From Sinotaia quadrata (Eukaryota; Mollusca; Gastropoda; Architaenioglossa; Viviparidae): a stretch of 64,000 nucleotides of DNA. The notes under the pieces are model-generated. The model worked only from the letters and a program-made list of their open reading frames with translations, ran no database searches and was not told the DNA's origin. The translations under genes were made by a program, and so were the position numbers. This document shows positions 25,901 through 40,900 of the stretch, one piece after another (positions within the stretch are counted from its first letter, which is position 1; the number at the start of each line of letters is the position of its first letter). The stretch spans positions 26,305,201 to 26,369,200 of the forward strand of contig CM054184.1 in NCBI GenBank assembly GCA_028829895.1, given 5' to 3'.

Positions 25901-28900
25901 TACAAAGTCTATTATTTGAAAGATTTTCTTATAAATGGAAATTGAATTAAATAATTGAAGCAGCATTTGATCAATATGGCTATAACATGTGAGATGAATA
26001 TGTGATTTAAGCAGCAAAATGCTGCAGATAATCAGAAAAACAAAAATAGAGCACTTTCCTGTCATAACTAATTGAATTAAAAATATAACTTACCTAAAGT
26101 TGCTTCACACTCACAATTTGTAAGTTTTTTATGTTTTAAAAGGTAATTTAAGAAAAATTCTAATTCTGTTAAAAGTGAAAATTAATTTAGTCCAATCAAT
26201 AGTTGAAGTCTGCACTGTGGTTTGTCAGTAAAACTGCTTAGTAACAGCTTTGCATTGCAATTCTCTTTTCATATGAGGCCCTTGAAATTTCAACCAATAA
26301 CTTTTTTATTCTTAAAACCCAAAATTGTTTATAATAAATGGGGGTAAAATAGTGTTTTTATTGATTTTAATTCATTCTTTGAATTTTGATTTTATAAAGT
26401 GGCTTATGTAATCACAGTAAGTGATGCCTATGGTTGGCAACTATTTTTTCCTGTAGTAGGAAATCAGCTCTTATTAGTGATTTAATGCTTTATGTTAGCT
26501 TTCTACCTATTTATTAGTGATTTAACACTTATGTTAGCTTGCTACCTATTTATTAGTGATTTAACACTTGTTAGCTTGCTACCTGTTTATTAGGGATTTA
26601 ACACTTGTTAGCTTGCTACCTATTTATTAGTGATTTAACACTTATGTTAACTTGCTACCTATTTATTAGGGATTTACAACAGGTAGTTATTAATTTAGTA
26701 AGATAAGAATGGAGAGATGTCAATTGTGCTTTATTTTTATTAGGTGGTGGTACATAACGAGTAAGTAATTATAGTTATTACTTGTCTGCATCATTGGTAG
26801 TTATGTTACAAGTAAGTAATTATAGTATTATTTGTCTGTAGTGTTGGTAGTTGTGTTACAAGTAATTATAGTATTATTTGTCTGTAGTGTTGGTAGTTGT
26901 GTTACAAGTAAGTAATTATAGTATTATTTGTCTGTAGTGTTGGTAGTTGTGTTACAAGTAATTATAGTATTATTTGTTTGTAGTGTTGGTAGTTGTGTTA
27001 CAAGTAAGTAATTATAGTATTATTTGTCTGCAGTGTTGGTAGTTATGTTACAAGTAAGTAATTATAGTATTATTTGTCTGTAGTGTTGGTAGTTGTGTTA
27101 CAAGTAATTATAGTATTATTTGTCTGTAGTGTTGGTAGTTGTGTTACAAGTAAGTAATTATAGTATTATTTGTCTGTAGTGTTGGTAGTTGTGTTAAAGT
27201 AATTATAGTATTATTTGTCTGTAGTGTTGGTAGTTGTGTTACAAGTAATTATAGTATTACTTGTCTGTAGTGTTGGTAGTTGTGTTACAAGTAAGTAATT
27301 ATAGTATTATTTGTCTGTAGTGTTGGTAGTTGTGTTATGACAAATGTAACTATTCAGTGTATGTTCTGGTGGACATAATTGCTATTGTATGTTATTGCTG
27401 ACTGACACTTGTTGATGAAAACACTATCAACAGTGAGTCTGACCATAGGAACTGGCAAGTGTAAACGTGGACAATTTCGCTGCCACTTGGGACAGTGCAT
27501 AAGCAAGCAACTTAAATGTGATGGAACCAGTGACTGCACAGATGGTAGCGATGAATTTGGATGCTGTGAGTTCATATTCTGTGATGTTTATTTTGTACAG
27601 TTGAATTGGCATTAATCAACAAGATCTTTAGCAATCTCTTGAGTCTGTAAAATTGTTGTGCATATTTTGTACTCTTGAATTGGCATTATCAGTATGTAAA
27701 TCTCTAGCATTCTCATTAGTCTCTAAAACTGATAATGAAATTATATTTAGTATTCTCGTAAAATGCTAAATTTCTTTTAAACAACCACTACTTATATTGG
27801 GAAATTTATTCATTTGTGTTATTGATTTACCAGTGTAGACAAGAACACTTAAGTCTAGACAAAATATAATTTACAACAATGATAATTTCTTTCATTTCTT
27901 GTTATCTGTAAGGTTCTTGTAACTGATGGGGTTAATGTAGCCTCTGGTTAGTAAACTGTATACTTCTCATTTCTATCTTACTGCACTCCATGGAGGACCA
28001 TCTTCCCATTCACAGCACCTACTCTTCTCTATTCATTGCCTATGGGACCCCTGACAGGCTACTCTTCTCTATTCATTGCTATGGAACCCCTGACAGGCTA
28101 CTCTTCTCTATTCATTACTATGGAACCCCTGACAGGCTGCTGTTCATCACGCTTGGCAAGCAATGAAGTGAAAAGATAAAGCAACACAACAACACACTGA
28201 TGACACAGTAATCCAGTTAGAGACATTTACAGTGTGACAATAAAACAGGCACATTACAAAACTCAATCATTGAATCAGACTGATGCCAACCTTAAAAAAA
28301 AAAATAAAATAATAATTTAATAAAATTTAAGAATGGAAAAGCTTTTATAAAGTACAAGAATTAAACAATAGCAATAAAAGGTAAGAATAATCATATTTTC
28401 AAGCAAATCAAGGGTAAAATTGTAGGAAAAATTATCAAAACAAGATACATTCAAAGATCATTCATTTGATAATCAGTGCAAAAATCTTCATTGGTAAACT
28501 ACCCCCATCACCCTCACAGATTGTCTTGCAGTAAAAAAGTACTGCTTGATTTTTTTTCTGTCCTTTCAAAATTCTCCTCTTGTATCTGTTCAGTGGAGAA
28601 TATAACTCTTGTACTGATGAGGAAAATATAACTCTTGTACTGATAAGGAAAATAACTTGTGTCCTTTCTGGTGAAAAAAAATATTCTTGTACTCTTCAAG
28701 TGAAGAAAATAGCTTTTGTACTCATCTGGTGAAGACAATGGTTCTTGTAACTGTCAGGGAAGAAAATACTTTTGCTTTATGTGTTGTGAAAAAGAACATT
28801 TTTTTAAAAATGTATCAAATGAAGAAAGCAATTTATTGTATGGATGTCAATTAAAGAAAATAACTTTATTTTGTCTGTCAAGTGAAGAAAATAATGCTTG

Positions 28901-31900
28901 TGTTATGCATCAGGTGAGGAAAATAATTGTGCTGTGCAATGTTGAAGAAAATAATGCTTGTGTTGTGCATTCTGTGCTTTGCAATGGGTGAAGAAAATAA
29001 TGCTTGTGTTGTGCATCAGGTGAGGAAAATAACACTTGGTGCATTGGTCAATTAAAGGAAGTAATTCTTGGTGACCTTTTGGTAATGAGAGAATAACTTT
29101 TGTTGTAAATTAAGTTTCTCAAGCAAAAAATGTTTGCATCAGTTTGATTTAATAATTAAATAAATGATCTGTGATGTATGTTTATAGTGAAAGAAGACTG
29201 GTTTTGGGCAGTTCCAGTGTAACAACAAGAAATGTCTTGCATTAGTTATATAATCTTAGATCTTTGATGTGTTTACAGTGAGAGAAGAATGTAGTTTCGG
29301 GCAGTTCCAGTGTAACAACAAAAAATGTATTGGAGTTCATAAACTGTGTAATGGCAAATCAGAATGTGGGGATGAATCAGACGAGCAAAATTGTGATCCA
29401 GGTATTCTTGGAATATTTTAGTTCCATTTAATAGAATATATAAGTAGTTTAAAATGTGTGTTTTTGTGTAAGTCACTACACACATGCACACGCATACACA
29501 CATGAATGAATACACATTCATGCACACGTGTGAAAACAAAAATAGGTGATGTATCATTATGCAAGATATTTAAATTCTACCATTCTTATGGAAATGAATT
29601 TCATTATATATTTACATAGTTTTTAAAAAATTAAAGTTAGACAACTCAAACTTTAAAAAAATTTGTTGTAATCACATCTGAATATTTTTTAGGTTTGTTA
29701 GTTACATAAAAGAGACATTTTAGTGCAAAACAAAGAATGCTATCAGAAATATTTGTAGTTAATTGCTACAAAGAAATTTAAATAATTTTTTAAAAAGATT
29801 ATTTCCTTTTAAAGCAAGTAAGTATGCATGTTGTAATATTTTATTAAATAGGAAACATAACATAACATCTAATTACTATGTGTTGAATATATGGAAGCAA
29901 ACATTCTTCAAAACCAATATTTTTTTCTTGAATAGTCTCCTTAGTATTTTGAATACACTTGAACATTCTTTAGTATTTTGAATGCACCTGAATATTCCAT
30001 AACATTTGAACATTCCTTAGAAGTTGGAATACACTTGAACACCCATTAGTATTTGGAATGCACATAAACATTCATTAGTATGTTTATTGCATCTGCACAT
30101 ATGTATTTTGGATATTTTTGGATATTTACTACTATTATATGTGCACTTGAATAGTAATTAGCATTTTGTATGCATTTGGGCAGTCATTAGTAATTCTGTT
30201 TTGTTGAGTCAGCATTATAAATCAAACAAACCTATTAATTTATTCAGTTATTATGTCATGTATTCAGACAAAGTTCAGGGATGTCAAATCAGTAATGGAG
30301 GTTGCAGTCAGGAGTGTACAGATACAAAGCGTGGCAGTCGTTGTTCTTGTAAAATTGGCTATCAGCTGATGATAGATAAGAAACAGTGTGAAGGTAAGAT
30401 TTATATTTTGTATTTTTATTTATTATTATTGGTCTTTGTTTTCACTTCATGTTTGATTAATTAATTAATAACACATTATTTAAATTTAAATGTGCACCTG
30501 TGGTTATGTAAATTTGATATTTAAATTCATACAACCTAGTATTCACATTGATTACAACTACTTGAATAGATAGGAATTGTATTCAGTATGGCAACTCTAA
30601 ACCAAACACAATGTTCCTGGTAATGTCCAGTCAAGTAAATTGAAGCTAGGAAATTTAAAAAAAACAACAACCTGAACAGTTTTATTCCCTTGTCTTCATG
30701 CACTGAGCTATTCAATTTCTTGCTATTTTCTCTATTTCTTGCTATTTTCATTCTGTCACGAGAAAAGCATGGAGCCAAAATTAAATTTTTTATTTCACAG
30801 TTTGTGCAAGACCACTAGTGGACTAAGGGGAATAACCCCTATCAAAAAACGCGTTATACCTATGCCTAATGAATATAAATATGTAAACGTTTGTTTTGTT
30901 CACCAAATTTCATTTAGTTTAGACAGATGTGTATAGATGTATTATATGTGTATCATGTCATGCATAAATAGATATACATTTAAGGAGGATTTTATATATA
31001 GAATGAATGCAGTATATTCATAAATGTGCGTGCATGTATCTATACTTGTTGATGAGTCAAATAAAAAATGTTAGCAACTGTGCATTAGAATTTGCCTGAG
31101 TAGTGAAATACGTTCAATTATATAATCAGTGAGAGAAGATCACAAGGTGTGAATCTTCTAGAATCCAAAAGAAAGGATAAAAGGAAGACAGATTAGAACT
31201 TTCATGAGAACAGGATTTTTGCATGAAGACAGTAGCTTCATAAAGGCAATATTTTGTGGTGAAACTTCGTATAAAGGAAATTACATTGTGTTTACTAAGG
31301 AAAGCTGGAAATATTTCTTTCCACATGTTTTTACATCCGTCAACTGCCAAGTAATACATTGTGGCAAAGTGAAAACTTCAACGCTTCAGGATAGCTTATT
31401 TATGCAACGTCATTTGCATACAGTTAATGACAGGTGAGTCATTCAGTCTCTCTGTCTGAGCTTTGCCCTGGAGGTTCTATTCCATGTGTGGAGGAGCAGG
31501 TAATTTTGGGACCTTACGAGCCCAAAAGTGCCACATCCACAGACGCGAAGACACATTCGCCAAACGTCCTTAGGTCCAACTGTCATACATGGAGACCAGA
31601 GAAATCAGCGATAGTTACCATTGTTGGCATCATCCAAAACTGCTAGGTCTAGCCCATTCACGGTGGATCTAAGAGACAATGATCTGATCCGAAATCATCG
31701 TTGTGAGCGACACTACAATTTGCATCATCTTTCTTCAAACCATCGTTGTGAGCGATGCTATGACCTGTGTAACTCTTCTTCGAACATTCACAGTATAAAT
31801 GAGTAGTTATAAAGCAAAAGTGCATATTGAACATTATAGAAGATTTAATATAAGAACATTTAATCATATTCTTACCGGGACAGATATCATTATATATATA

Positions 31901-34900
31901 TATATAGAACATGGTGGTAAATCCACGTTTTTGTGAATTGTTTCGTTGTTAGCAATGCGATTTATCACATAGGGATTTTTTTTACTTTTAATTTCACTTT
32001 TTTGAATTTCATCATTTTGATCTCCCCCTTCCCTAGAGTGTATGACATTGGAAAGGAGTATGATTGATTTAACCACTGTATGAGAGAGATGCCCCATTAA
32101 GTAATTAAAACCTAATTTACACTTTCTAAAAACTCGTTATTCACAGTTTTTGAGAGGAGCAAAAGAGTTCGTATTTGTATGTTTCGTTTTGTTCATCTGT
32201 TTGTCCAGTATTCATTACAATCATATTTGCACACTTGCATGCACAGCCAATAAAACGTTCCTTTGCATGACAGAATAAATTCAGGCCCCACCCCAACCAT
32301 CAATGGTGTCTGTCCTGTATCTTTTGTAAAAGCTAAAAGACGACGTATTACTGGCATATGTCATGAGCTGCCCACTCCTCTTGAGAGAGGGATACATCGG
32401 AGCAGCCAAACGAGACCCCTCACGTGACACATTCATTTCCTTTTTTGCCAGACTTTATTGTAATTGATTATATTTTATGTACAGTTGCACTAGCTTTTTC
32501 ATGACATTTTTGATGACCAATGTTTATAACTTTAGTCCGTCTTATTATGGTTTTATATTATCAAATTTAAGTGTTGACTTTCAAGCATATACTTCAGGAC
32601 CCATGTTTTTAGGTTTAGTCTGTTTTTTATTTTGGTTTCACACTGTCAGGTTAAAGTGTTGACTCTCATGTATATACTTGGTTGCAAAGTTCAGGGATGT
32701 CAAATCAGTAATGTTTTTAGTTTTAGTCTGTCTATATTTTAGTTTTAGTCTGTCTATATTTTAGTTTTACACTGTCAGGTTAAAGTGTTGTCTCATGTAT
32801 ATACTTGGTGATCCATGTTTTTAGCTTTCGTCTCTCTATTTGTTGGTTTTACACTGTCAGATTAAAGTGTTGACTCTCATGCATATACTTGATAACTCAA
32901 GTTTTTAGCTGTTGTCTGTCTATTTTTTGATTTCACAATCAAATTAAAGTGTTGACTCTCTTGTATGGTGACCCATTTTATGTTTTAGTGGGACAGTTAG
33001 AAATATTGCCCTACCTATAGCTAATAATTTTTTATAGTATAAATGTTAACAGATAGAGAAGGATGAAAATGTATTTATCTGCCACTTTACCAACTTATCT
33101 GTCCATGGGAACATTTATTTTATTTTAATTTTTAAAATTCGTTGGAGTTCTTGAAGTTTGACTAGATTCCTGAGACTGTTGTCTGGTTTTCTATGTCAGA
33201 ATATTCCGTAATCAATATTTAATTACTGGGGGTCATCTGTATTAAACCACATGATTATTGAAATAAATTTTTGCCCTACAGATATTGATGAATGCAAGTT
33301 TGAAGGAACATGCAGTCAGATATGTCGCAATAGTCCAGGCTCATTTCAGTGTGGGTGTGTGACAGGATATAACCTCAAACCAGATGGTCGTGGTTGCAAG
33401 GCAATTGGTAAGTAATTTTAAACATAACCTTATTTAAAGAAGATACAAGCGCTTTGTGGTAGATTTTCAATTTTTATATTTATTTTTATGAGTTTCAATA
33501 TAAGATCCAAGAGTTGTATTGGATACTGAGAAATTGGTCTTTTTTTTTTTAAATTGTAAACTATTTAGATTTTGTATTATCAACTATTTACATTCTTTTA
33601 TTATAAAATATTTAGATTTTGTTAGTCATTTTACTAGTGAGAATAAGTAAATTTGCACTTATTCCATTTTTAACATTAAAATTTCCTAACTATATATTGA
33701 AATAAATATATTAATGCATTCATTTGTTGATAATCAAGCAGATTGTTTATTTGTCCTTCGTTTTCTTTATGATCTTCTGTTTGTTTTGGGAATATATATA
33801 TATATTGAATACTTCTTGATGTTAAAAAACAACTTGTTTTTAGTCTCTTTATGCAGCAGTTTAATCAGTATCATTTTTGTTTTATTTAAGGTCTTTAAAC
33901 ACAAGTATTTGCTGTTGACAGAACATTTGTTTGGGATATATTTTGGTTTTCTTGATAAAGGTGGGGAAGCTTATCTCATATTTGCAAACCGTGTCGACAT
34001 TCGACAAGTGACAACTGACAAGATGGAATATACATCTATTTTGCGTGGTCTTCAGAATGCAATAGCAGTAGATTTCCATCATAGACATCAGCTAATATTT
34101 TGGTCAGATGTCACCCTGGACAAGATAAAACGTGCTCACCTTAATGGAACAGATATACGAGAGATTATTACAACAGGTCTTGAAAGCCCAGGTGAGTATA
34201 CAAAATATGTTAAGAAGAAATACATGGAATCCTGTTTTGTTTTAGAAAAAGTTATCTTAATTTAAGTTCAAATCCTCTCCACTTAACAAGATACTTTAAC
34301 AAGAAATATATGGAATCATGACTTATTTTAGAGAAAGTTAACATTAAAGTTCTTAGTTAACAAGATACTGTAAACAAGATTGTACATCTTCATGTTAAAC
34401 TAAGACACTTTAACCCTTATTGTCTCATAACTGATTGTGGGCAAATCACTCTATATCATGTAAGGATTTTAATAAAATGTTTGACAATTTAGGTTATGAT
34501 ACTGCTTGAGTTAGAACTCTTGTTAATAAATTTGAATAATTTCAGATTTTCTCGGTGTCAGAAAATGAATGCTTTTAATAATAAATTCTTATTAGACAGA
34601 ATCAGTTAAAAAATTAATAAATCTGTTAATTAACAGTTAATGATTATTAATTTCAAAACATGAATTTATGTATTTTAAATAATTATAAATGTAAGAAGTA
34701 AATATACATTTATATAATAAACAAATGAAAAATAAATGTGTTTGATATAATTTGAAGCATAGTTTCGGCCAATTATAGCACACATTTCTGAAAAAAAATA
34801 GAAGTTTGTTTTGAATTCATTTGAAGCAAAGGTATGGGTAAAGGTAGTTCATATTTTGATCAGATAAAATGTGTGAAATATCTTTTGCTTTGATGCTGGA

Positions 34901-37900
34901 ATAAACAGCGCCCTTTTTCTGTGTGTGTAATATAAGTTAATTTATGTAGGAGAATTAATGAGAAACTTCCTCTTCAAATCACTTATAAAAATTATTTAAC
35001 AGAACTGAAGACTCTTAACAATACATTTATTGGCTTAAAAGAAAAGTAAAATACAATGTTCTTGACTCAGAATATGAATTTTGTCATTAAGATAGCTTTT
35101 AAAAGCAGATTTTATATTTTTTATCATCTCATAAAAATTTCCTAGAGAAACAGTTTATGACTATATAAATATGTTGTTTCATTAATAGTTATGGTGCTGT
35201 CACGAAATAGAAGTAAAAATATTGACATAGAAGAATTGCTTGATCATCATAAAAATAACCTGCCCAAAAGTAGCTTAACAGTTTTCAAAGCATTCTAGGA
35301 GATTGATTAAACATGGGAAAGATAGTTTCTTCTTTGGCATATAGATGCTTTACACTGCAGTTGCTCAGCCTTACAGTTTCTAGACTAACAAATTTTTTGG
35401 GACGTATGCTAATGCATTTAGAGGGTTAAAGGGTTAAACAAGAATGTGCATAACCTCTTTGGTTCAAGTCATTGAGATATTTGAAACAAGAAAGTATAAA
35501 ATATATAACTTTTCCATGTTGAATTTATGAGACACTTTAAACATAAATGTACATAATCCATTTATATTGAGCTAAGGAAGTTCTTTAAACAAAAATTTAC
35601 ATAACCTCTTCATTTTCAGTTAATAAGATACTTATAAATATGAATATATATGGTTTGTTCATTGTGATTTAAGTTGAAACTAGACAAGAATGTACATAAT
35701 CTATTGAGTTTAGGTTAATGAGATACTTTAATCAAGAATGTGCATGACAATCATAGTTAGCAAAGTCGTTTGTTGAGTTTGTGCACACATTGTTTGATGT
35801 TTTTATCCAAGCTCATGTGGATTTGTGTTATAGTTATTTGAAGCAAGATGATTGACTGTTTCTAATAAAATGAATATAGATCTAGCTGATATTTTAGATC
35901 TGTAAACACCCAAAACAGAATTGTCTTAAGACAAAGATATTTCTCATCTTTTGGTAGTATTGATAGGGAAAACCAGTCTCTCTTTTAAGTCATTATTGAA
36001 ATGGAAAGGCCCAATGTTTTGATCAACATTAAGAAGAAAAGGCCTCATGTTTTGATCAACATTAAGAGGATAAACCTACATTATTGTGAGGGTAGATTCA
36101 ATGTTTTGATCAGCATTGAGTGGGGAAGCTACAAAGCCACTTATTTCCTTTTTGGAATTTAGGGTATTTATCGGTTTCCTTGGTTTACCAAACTTTAGAA
36201 CACTTTTTTTTAAAGACCCCCTTTGCATGCAGAGTCATTAAAGTTTTGTTTTGTACAGATTTCCAGCATTTCTGTGATGGTCATTTATTTTTGTTTTCTT
36301 CAGTTCCTTTAACATAAAAACTCCCAGATTTGCAATGTAAAGAGGTCACAGTTTTTGCTAATTTCCTTTAGTATAAAATCTGACAGATTTACAATTTAAA
36401 AAAGGTCAAAATTTCTTCTGTTTCTTTGGCTAAACATACAAACTCACATATTATATACAGTGTAATGAGGTCACAATTTTTGCTATGTTCCTTTAGCATA
36501 AAAGGACATAGATTTACGAATTAAAAGGGTCACAATTTGTGCTCTATTCAGTTGGCAAAAAAATTCACACAGATCTGCAATTTTCAAAGCAAATGGATCA
36601 GCCCTCTGTGGTCCATTAACATGAAAAAAAAATAAGCATATTTGAAAAGTAATGGGATTACAGTTGCTGAGCAGATTCATTTTCACATGTGCAGCTATAT
36701 TTTTGTGTAATTTCATTTACCCTTAAACTTATACAAAAAATTTGTTTACAGGAGGTATAGCTGTTGACTGGATACATGACAAACTCTTCTGGACAGATGC
36801 TGGCACTCACCGCATTGAAGTGTCTAATCTTGATGGCACATATCGTAAGGTTGTGATCTGGGAAGGCTTAGAGAAACCTCGTGCTATTGTAGCTCATCCT
36901 GGCAAAGGGTAAGCTGCAAATGGTGGATATTTAATCTTTTTCCCCCTTATATTGACCATGACTGTTCACTGTTTCATATGGAGATATTTTAATTAGCTTA
37001 TAATTGTTGGTTTTGTTTCTTTCATAATTTATAATATAATATTTTTTGTTTTGCACATTAAATAAAGCATCAGACTTAATCAAAAGCAATTTTTAGTTGT
37101 AATATGGCTAACTATATTGACATTTTCTCAATTTCTTATCATTTCACTGTATAGATGAATGTTTTATTTGATTATTTTTCTGCTAGCACATTGGTTTGCT
37201 TGCTTTATGATCTTTGTTGTAAAAATTGAAGTAATAATGTGTCTCATTATTAAAACAAGTCTTATTTAATTTTGTAGCATTTTAAACATCTTTCAAACAG
37301 TTTATAATTTTAAGAAATGAAAATGTAATAATATTTTACCTGCAAATTCTAAATTACATTCAAACAACTCATTTAAGTTTTAAAAAGCAGAAATAATTTA
37401 AAATTTAATAAATAAACTTAACAACCTCTAAAGATGAAAGTTTCAGACTGAATTATAAATACTTAGTATCTATATTATTTATTTATTATTTATTGATTTA
37501 TTAATATACATATCAGGTTTGTTGATTGGATCCTAATCCATTTCTTGATCTGGATGCTATTAAAACACATCTGTATAAGTGCGAGTTACAAAAAAAAATT
37601 AACAATGAATGAGGGATGCATTGTTGAGCTAAAAATAATTAATAATGAGTAGAAGATGCATTGTTTAAGAATGTACTAACAATTCCGTGAAAACATTAGA
37701 CATTTCCTATGTTCATTTACCACTTGATGAATAAAGATCATTCTGGATTTTTGAGCTGAGAAATTTAATGCTATGGATGATATGCTCTCTTTATCCATCC
37801 TGATACATTTTTGAGAGTGTCTAGATTCCTGTAGTTTTTTTTTTTGTTTTTTTTTTTAACATTCACTATAAGTACTAAGAGAGAGAAAGAGTGAGTCTAG

Positions 37901-40900
37901 ATTCATATAGTACTTTTGTTTTTTACATTCACTATAAGTACTAAGAGAGAGAAATGGGGAGTCTAGATTCCTGTAGTACTTTTTTTTTTACATTCACTAT
38001 AAGTACTAAGAGAGAGAAATGGGGAGTCTAGATTCCTGTAGTACTTTTTTTTTTACATTCACTATAAGTACTAAGAGAGAGAAATGGGGAGTCTAGATTC
38101 CTGTAGTACTTTTTTTTTTACATTCACTATAAGTACTGAGAGAGAGAAATGGGGAGTCTAGATTCCTGTAGTACTTTTTTTTTACATTCACTATAAGTAC
38201 TGAGAGAGAGAAATGGGGAGTCTAGATTCCTGTAGTACTTTTTTTTTACATTCACTATAAGTACTGAGAGAGAGAAATGGGGAGTCTAGATTCCTGTAGT
38301 ACTTTTTTTTTACATTCACTATAAGTACTGAGAGAGAGAAATGGGGAGTCTAGATTCCTGTAGTACTTTTTTTTTACATTCACTATAAGTACTGAGAGAG
38401 AGAAATGGGGAGTCTAGATTCCTGTAGTACTTTTTTTTTACATTCACTATAAGTACTGAGAGAGAGAAATGGGGAGTCTAGATTCCTGTAGTACTTTTTT
38501 TTTACATTCACTATAAGTACTGAGAGAGAGAAATGGGGAGTCTAGATTCCTGTAGTACTTTTTTTTTACATTCACTATAAGTACTGAGAGAGAGAAATGG
38601 GGAGTCTAGATTCCTGTAGTACTTTGTTTTTACATTCACTATAAGTACTGAGAGAGAAAGAGGGAGAGAGTTTACAACTGAGACTTCTGGTTGGCTATCT
38701 AACACTTACGGTGAATGCATACAGTATATACATCCCTACTGATATCATTACAAATATTAACACTTAAGGTGAATGCATACAGTATATACATCCCTACTGA
38801 TATCATTACAAATATTAACACTTAAGATGAATGCATACGGTATATACATCACTACTGATATCATTACAAATATTAACACTTAAGGTGAATGCATACAGTA
38901 TATACATCCCTACTGATATCATTACAAATATTAACACTTAAGATGAATGCATACGGTATATACATCACTACTGATATCATTACAAATATTAACACTTAAG
39001 GTGAATGCATACAGTATATACATCCCTACTGATATCATTACAAATATTAACACTTAAGGTGAATGCATACAGTATATACATCCCTACTGATATCATTACA
39101 AATATTAACACTTAAGGTGAATGCATACAGTATATACATCCCTACTGATATCATTACAAATATTAACACTTACGGTGAATGCATACAGTATATACATCCC
39201 TACTGATATCATTACAAATATTAACACTTACGGTGAATGCATACAGTATATACATCCCTACTGATATCATTACAAATATTAACACTTAAGGTGAATGCAT
39301 ACAGTATATACATCCCTACTGATATCATTACAAATATTAACACTTAAGGTGAATGCATACAGTATATACATCCCTACTGATATCATTACAAATATTAACA
39401 CTTACGGTGAATGCATACAGTATATACATCCCTACTGATATCATTACAAATATTAACACTTACGGTGAATGCATACAGTATATACATCCCTACTGATATC
39501 ATTACAATTTTAACACTTAAGGTGAATGCATACGGTATATACATCCCTACTGATATCATTACAAATATTAACACTTAAGGTGAATGCATACGGTATATAC
39601 ATCCCTACTGATATCATTACAAATATTAACACTTAAGGTGAATGCATACGGTATATACATCACTACTGATATCATTACAAATATTAACACTTAAGATGAA
39701 TGCATACGGTATATACATCCCTACTGATATCATTACAAATATTAACACTTACGGTGAATGCATACGGTATATACATCCCTACTGATATCATTACAAATAT
39801 TAACACTTAAGATGAATGCATACGGTATATACATCACTACTGATATCATTACAAATATTAACACTTAAGGTGAATGCATACAGTATATACATCCCTACTG
39901 ATATCATTACAAATATTAACACTTAAGGTGAATGCATACAGTATATACATCCCTACTGATATCATTACAAATATTAACACTTAAGGTGAATGCATACAGT
40001 ATATACATCCCTACTGATATCATTACAAATATTAACACTTACGGTGAATGCATACAGTATATACATCCCTACTGATATCATTACAAATATTAACACTTAC
40101 GGTGAATGCATACAGTATATACATCCCTACTGATATCATTACAAATATTAACACTTAAGGTGAATGCATACAGTATATACATTCCTACTCATATCATTAC
40201 AAATATTAACACTTAAGGTGAATGCATACAGTATATACATCCCTACTGATATCATTACAAATATTAACACTTAAGCTACAAAAAAAGACATAATACAAAA
40301 GATAAATTATATAATATTCTTGAAATTATGAATAATTTTACATCACTATTTTTAATCAAAATTTATAAGATAATTCTTTGGTACTGTAATAATTTTGCAC
40401 TATTTCCTAGTATTAAAACATGTCTCTTCATTTAAATTTTTTTGTAGCATTTTAAAATATCTTTTTCGTATGCATATATTATGTTAAAAATGAACTGTGT
40501 CATGATTTTATCATGTATCAGATGATCTATCATTCTCACAGAACAGAACTTTTGAATAATGAGAGTTATGTATTAATTATAATTACTGTATTTAATACAC
40601 AATTTTTTATGTCGATATTAAATTTGCTTATATTGTCATAAATTATTTGCAACAGAAATAAATGTCAAAGGCTTATTATAACAAATTTTGTTTTCTTTAT
40701 TGTAAACACTAGTGTCTTTGAATTTTATAATATTAAGCTCTTGAAAGTCCGTTAAAATCTCCTTTTTCAAAAATTGCCTATGAACCCTGCCTAAGAGTAA
40801 CAGTAGGGCAAGAACTGAGCATTGAACACCAGATCAGGACTGTGAAACACTAACAGTAGGGCAAGAACTGAGCATTGAACACCATAGCAATACTGTAGAA

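Noticed and set aside
31204..31437. 77-codon frame in dispersed repeat A
   Set aside because: Not maintained in copy B and shows no recognisable domain, so it is probably not coding.
33714..33960. 5' extension of the propeller 1 exon (hydrophobic residues upstream of [11 protein letters not shown])
   Set aside because: The AG at 33959-33960 restores phase with the EGF2 exon, and LRP4 homology begins exactly there; the upstream frame is chance.
38701..40275. CRISPR-like array
   Set aside because: Units are contiguous and identical with no unique spacers, and the window is eukaryotic.
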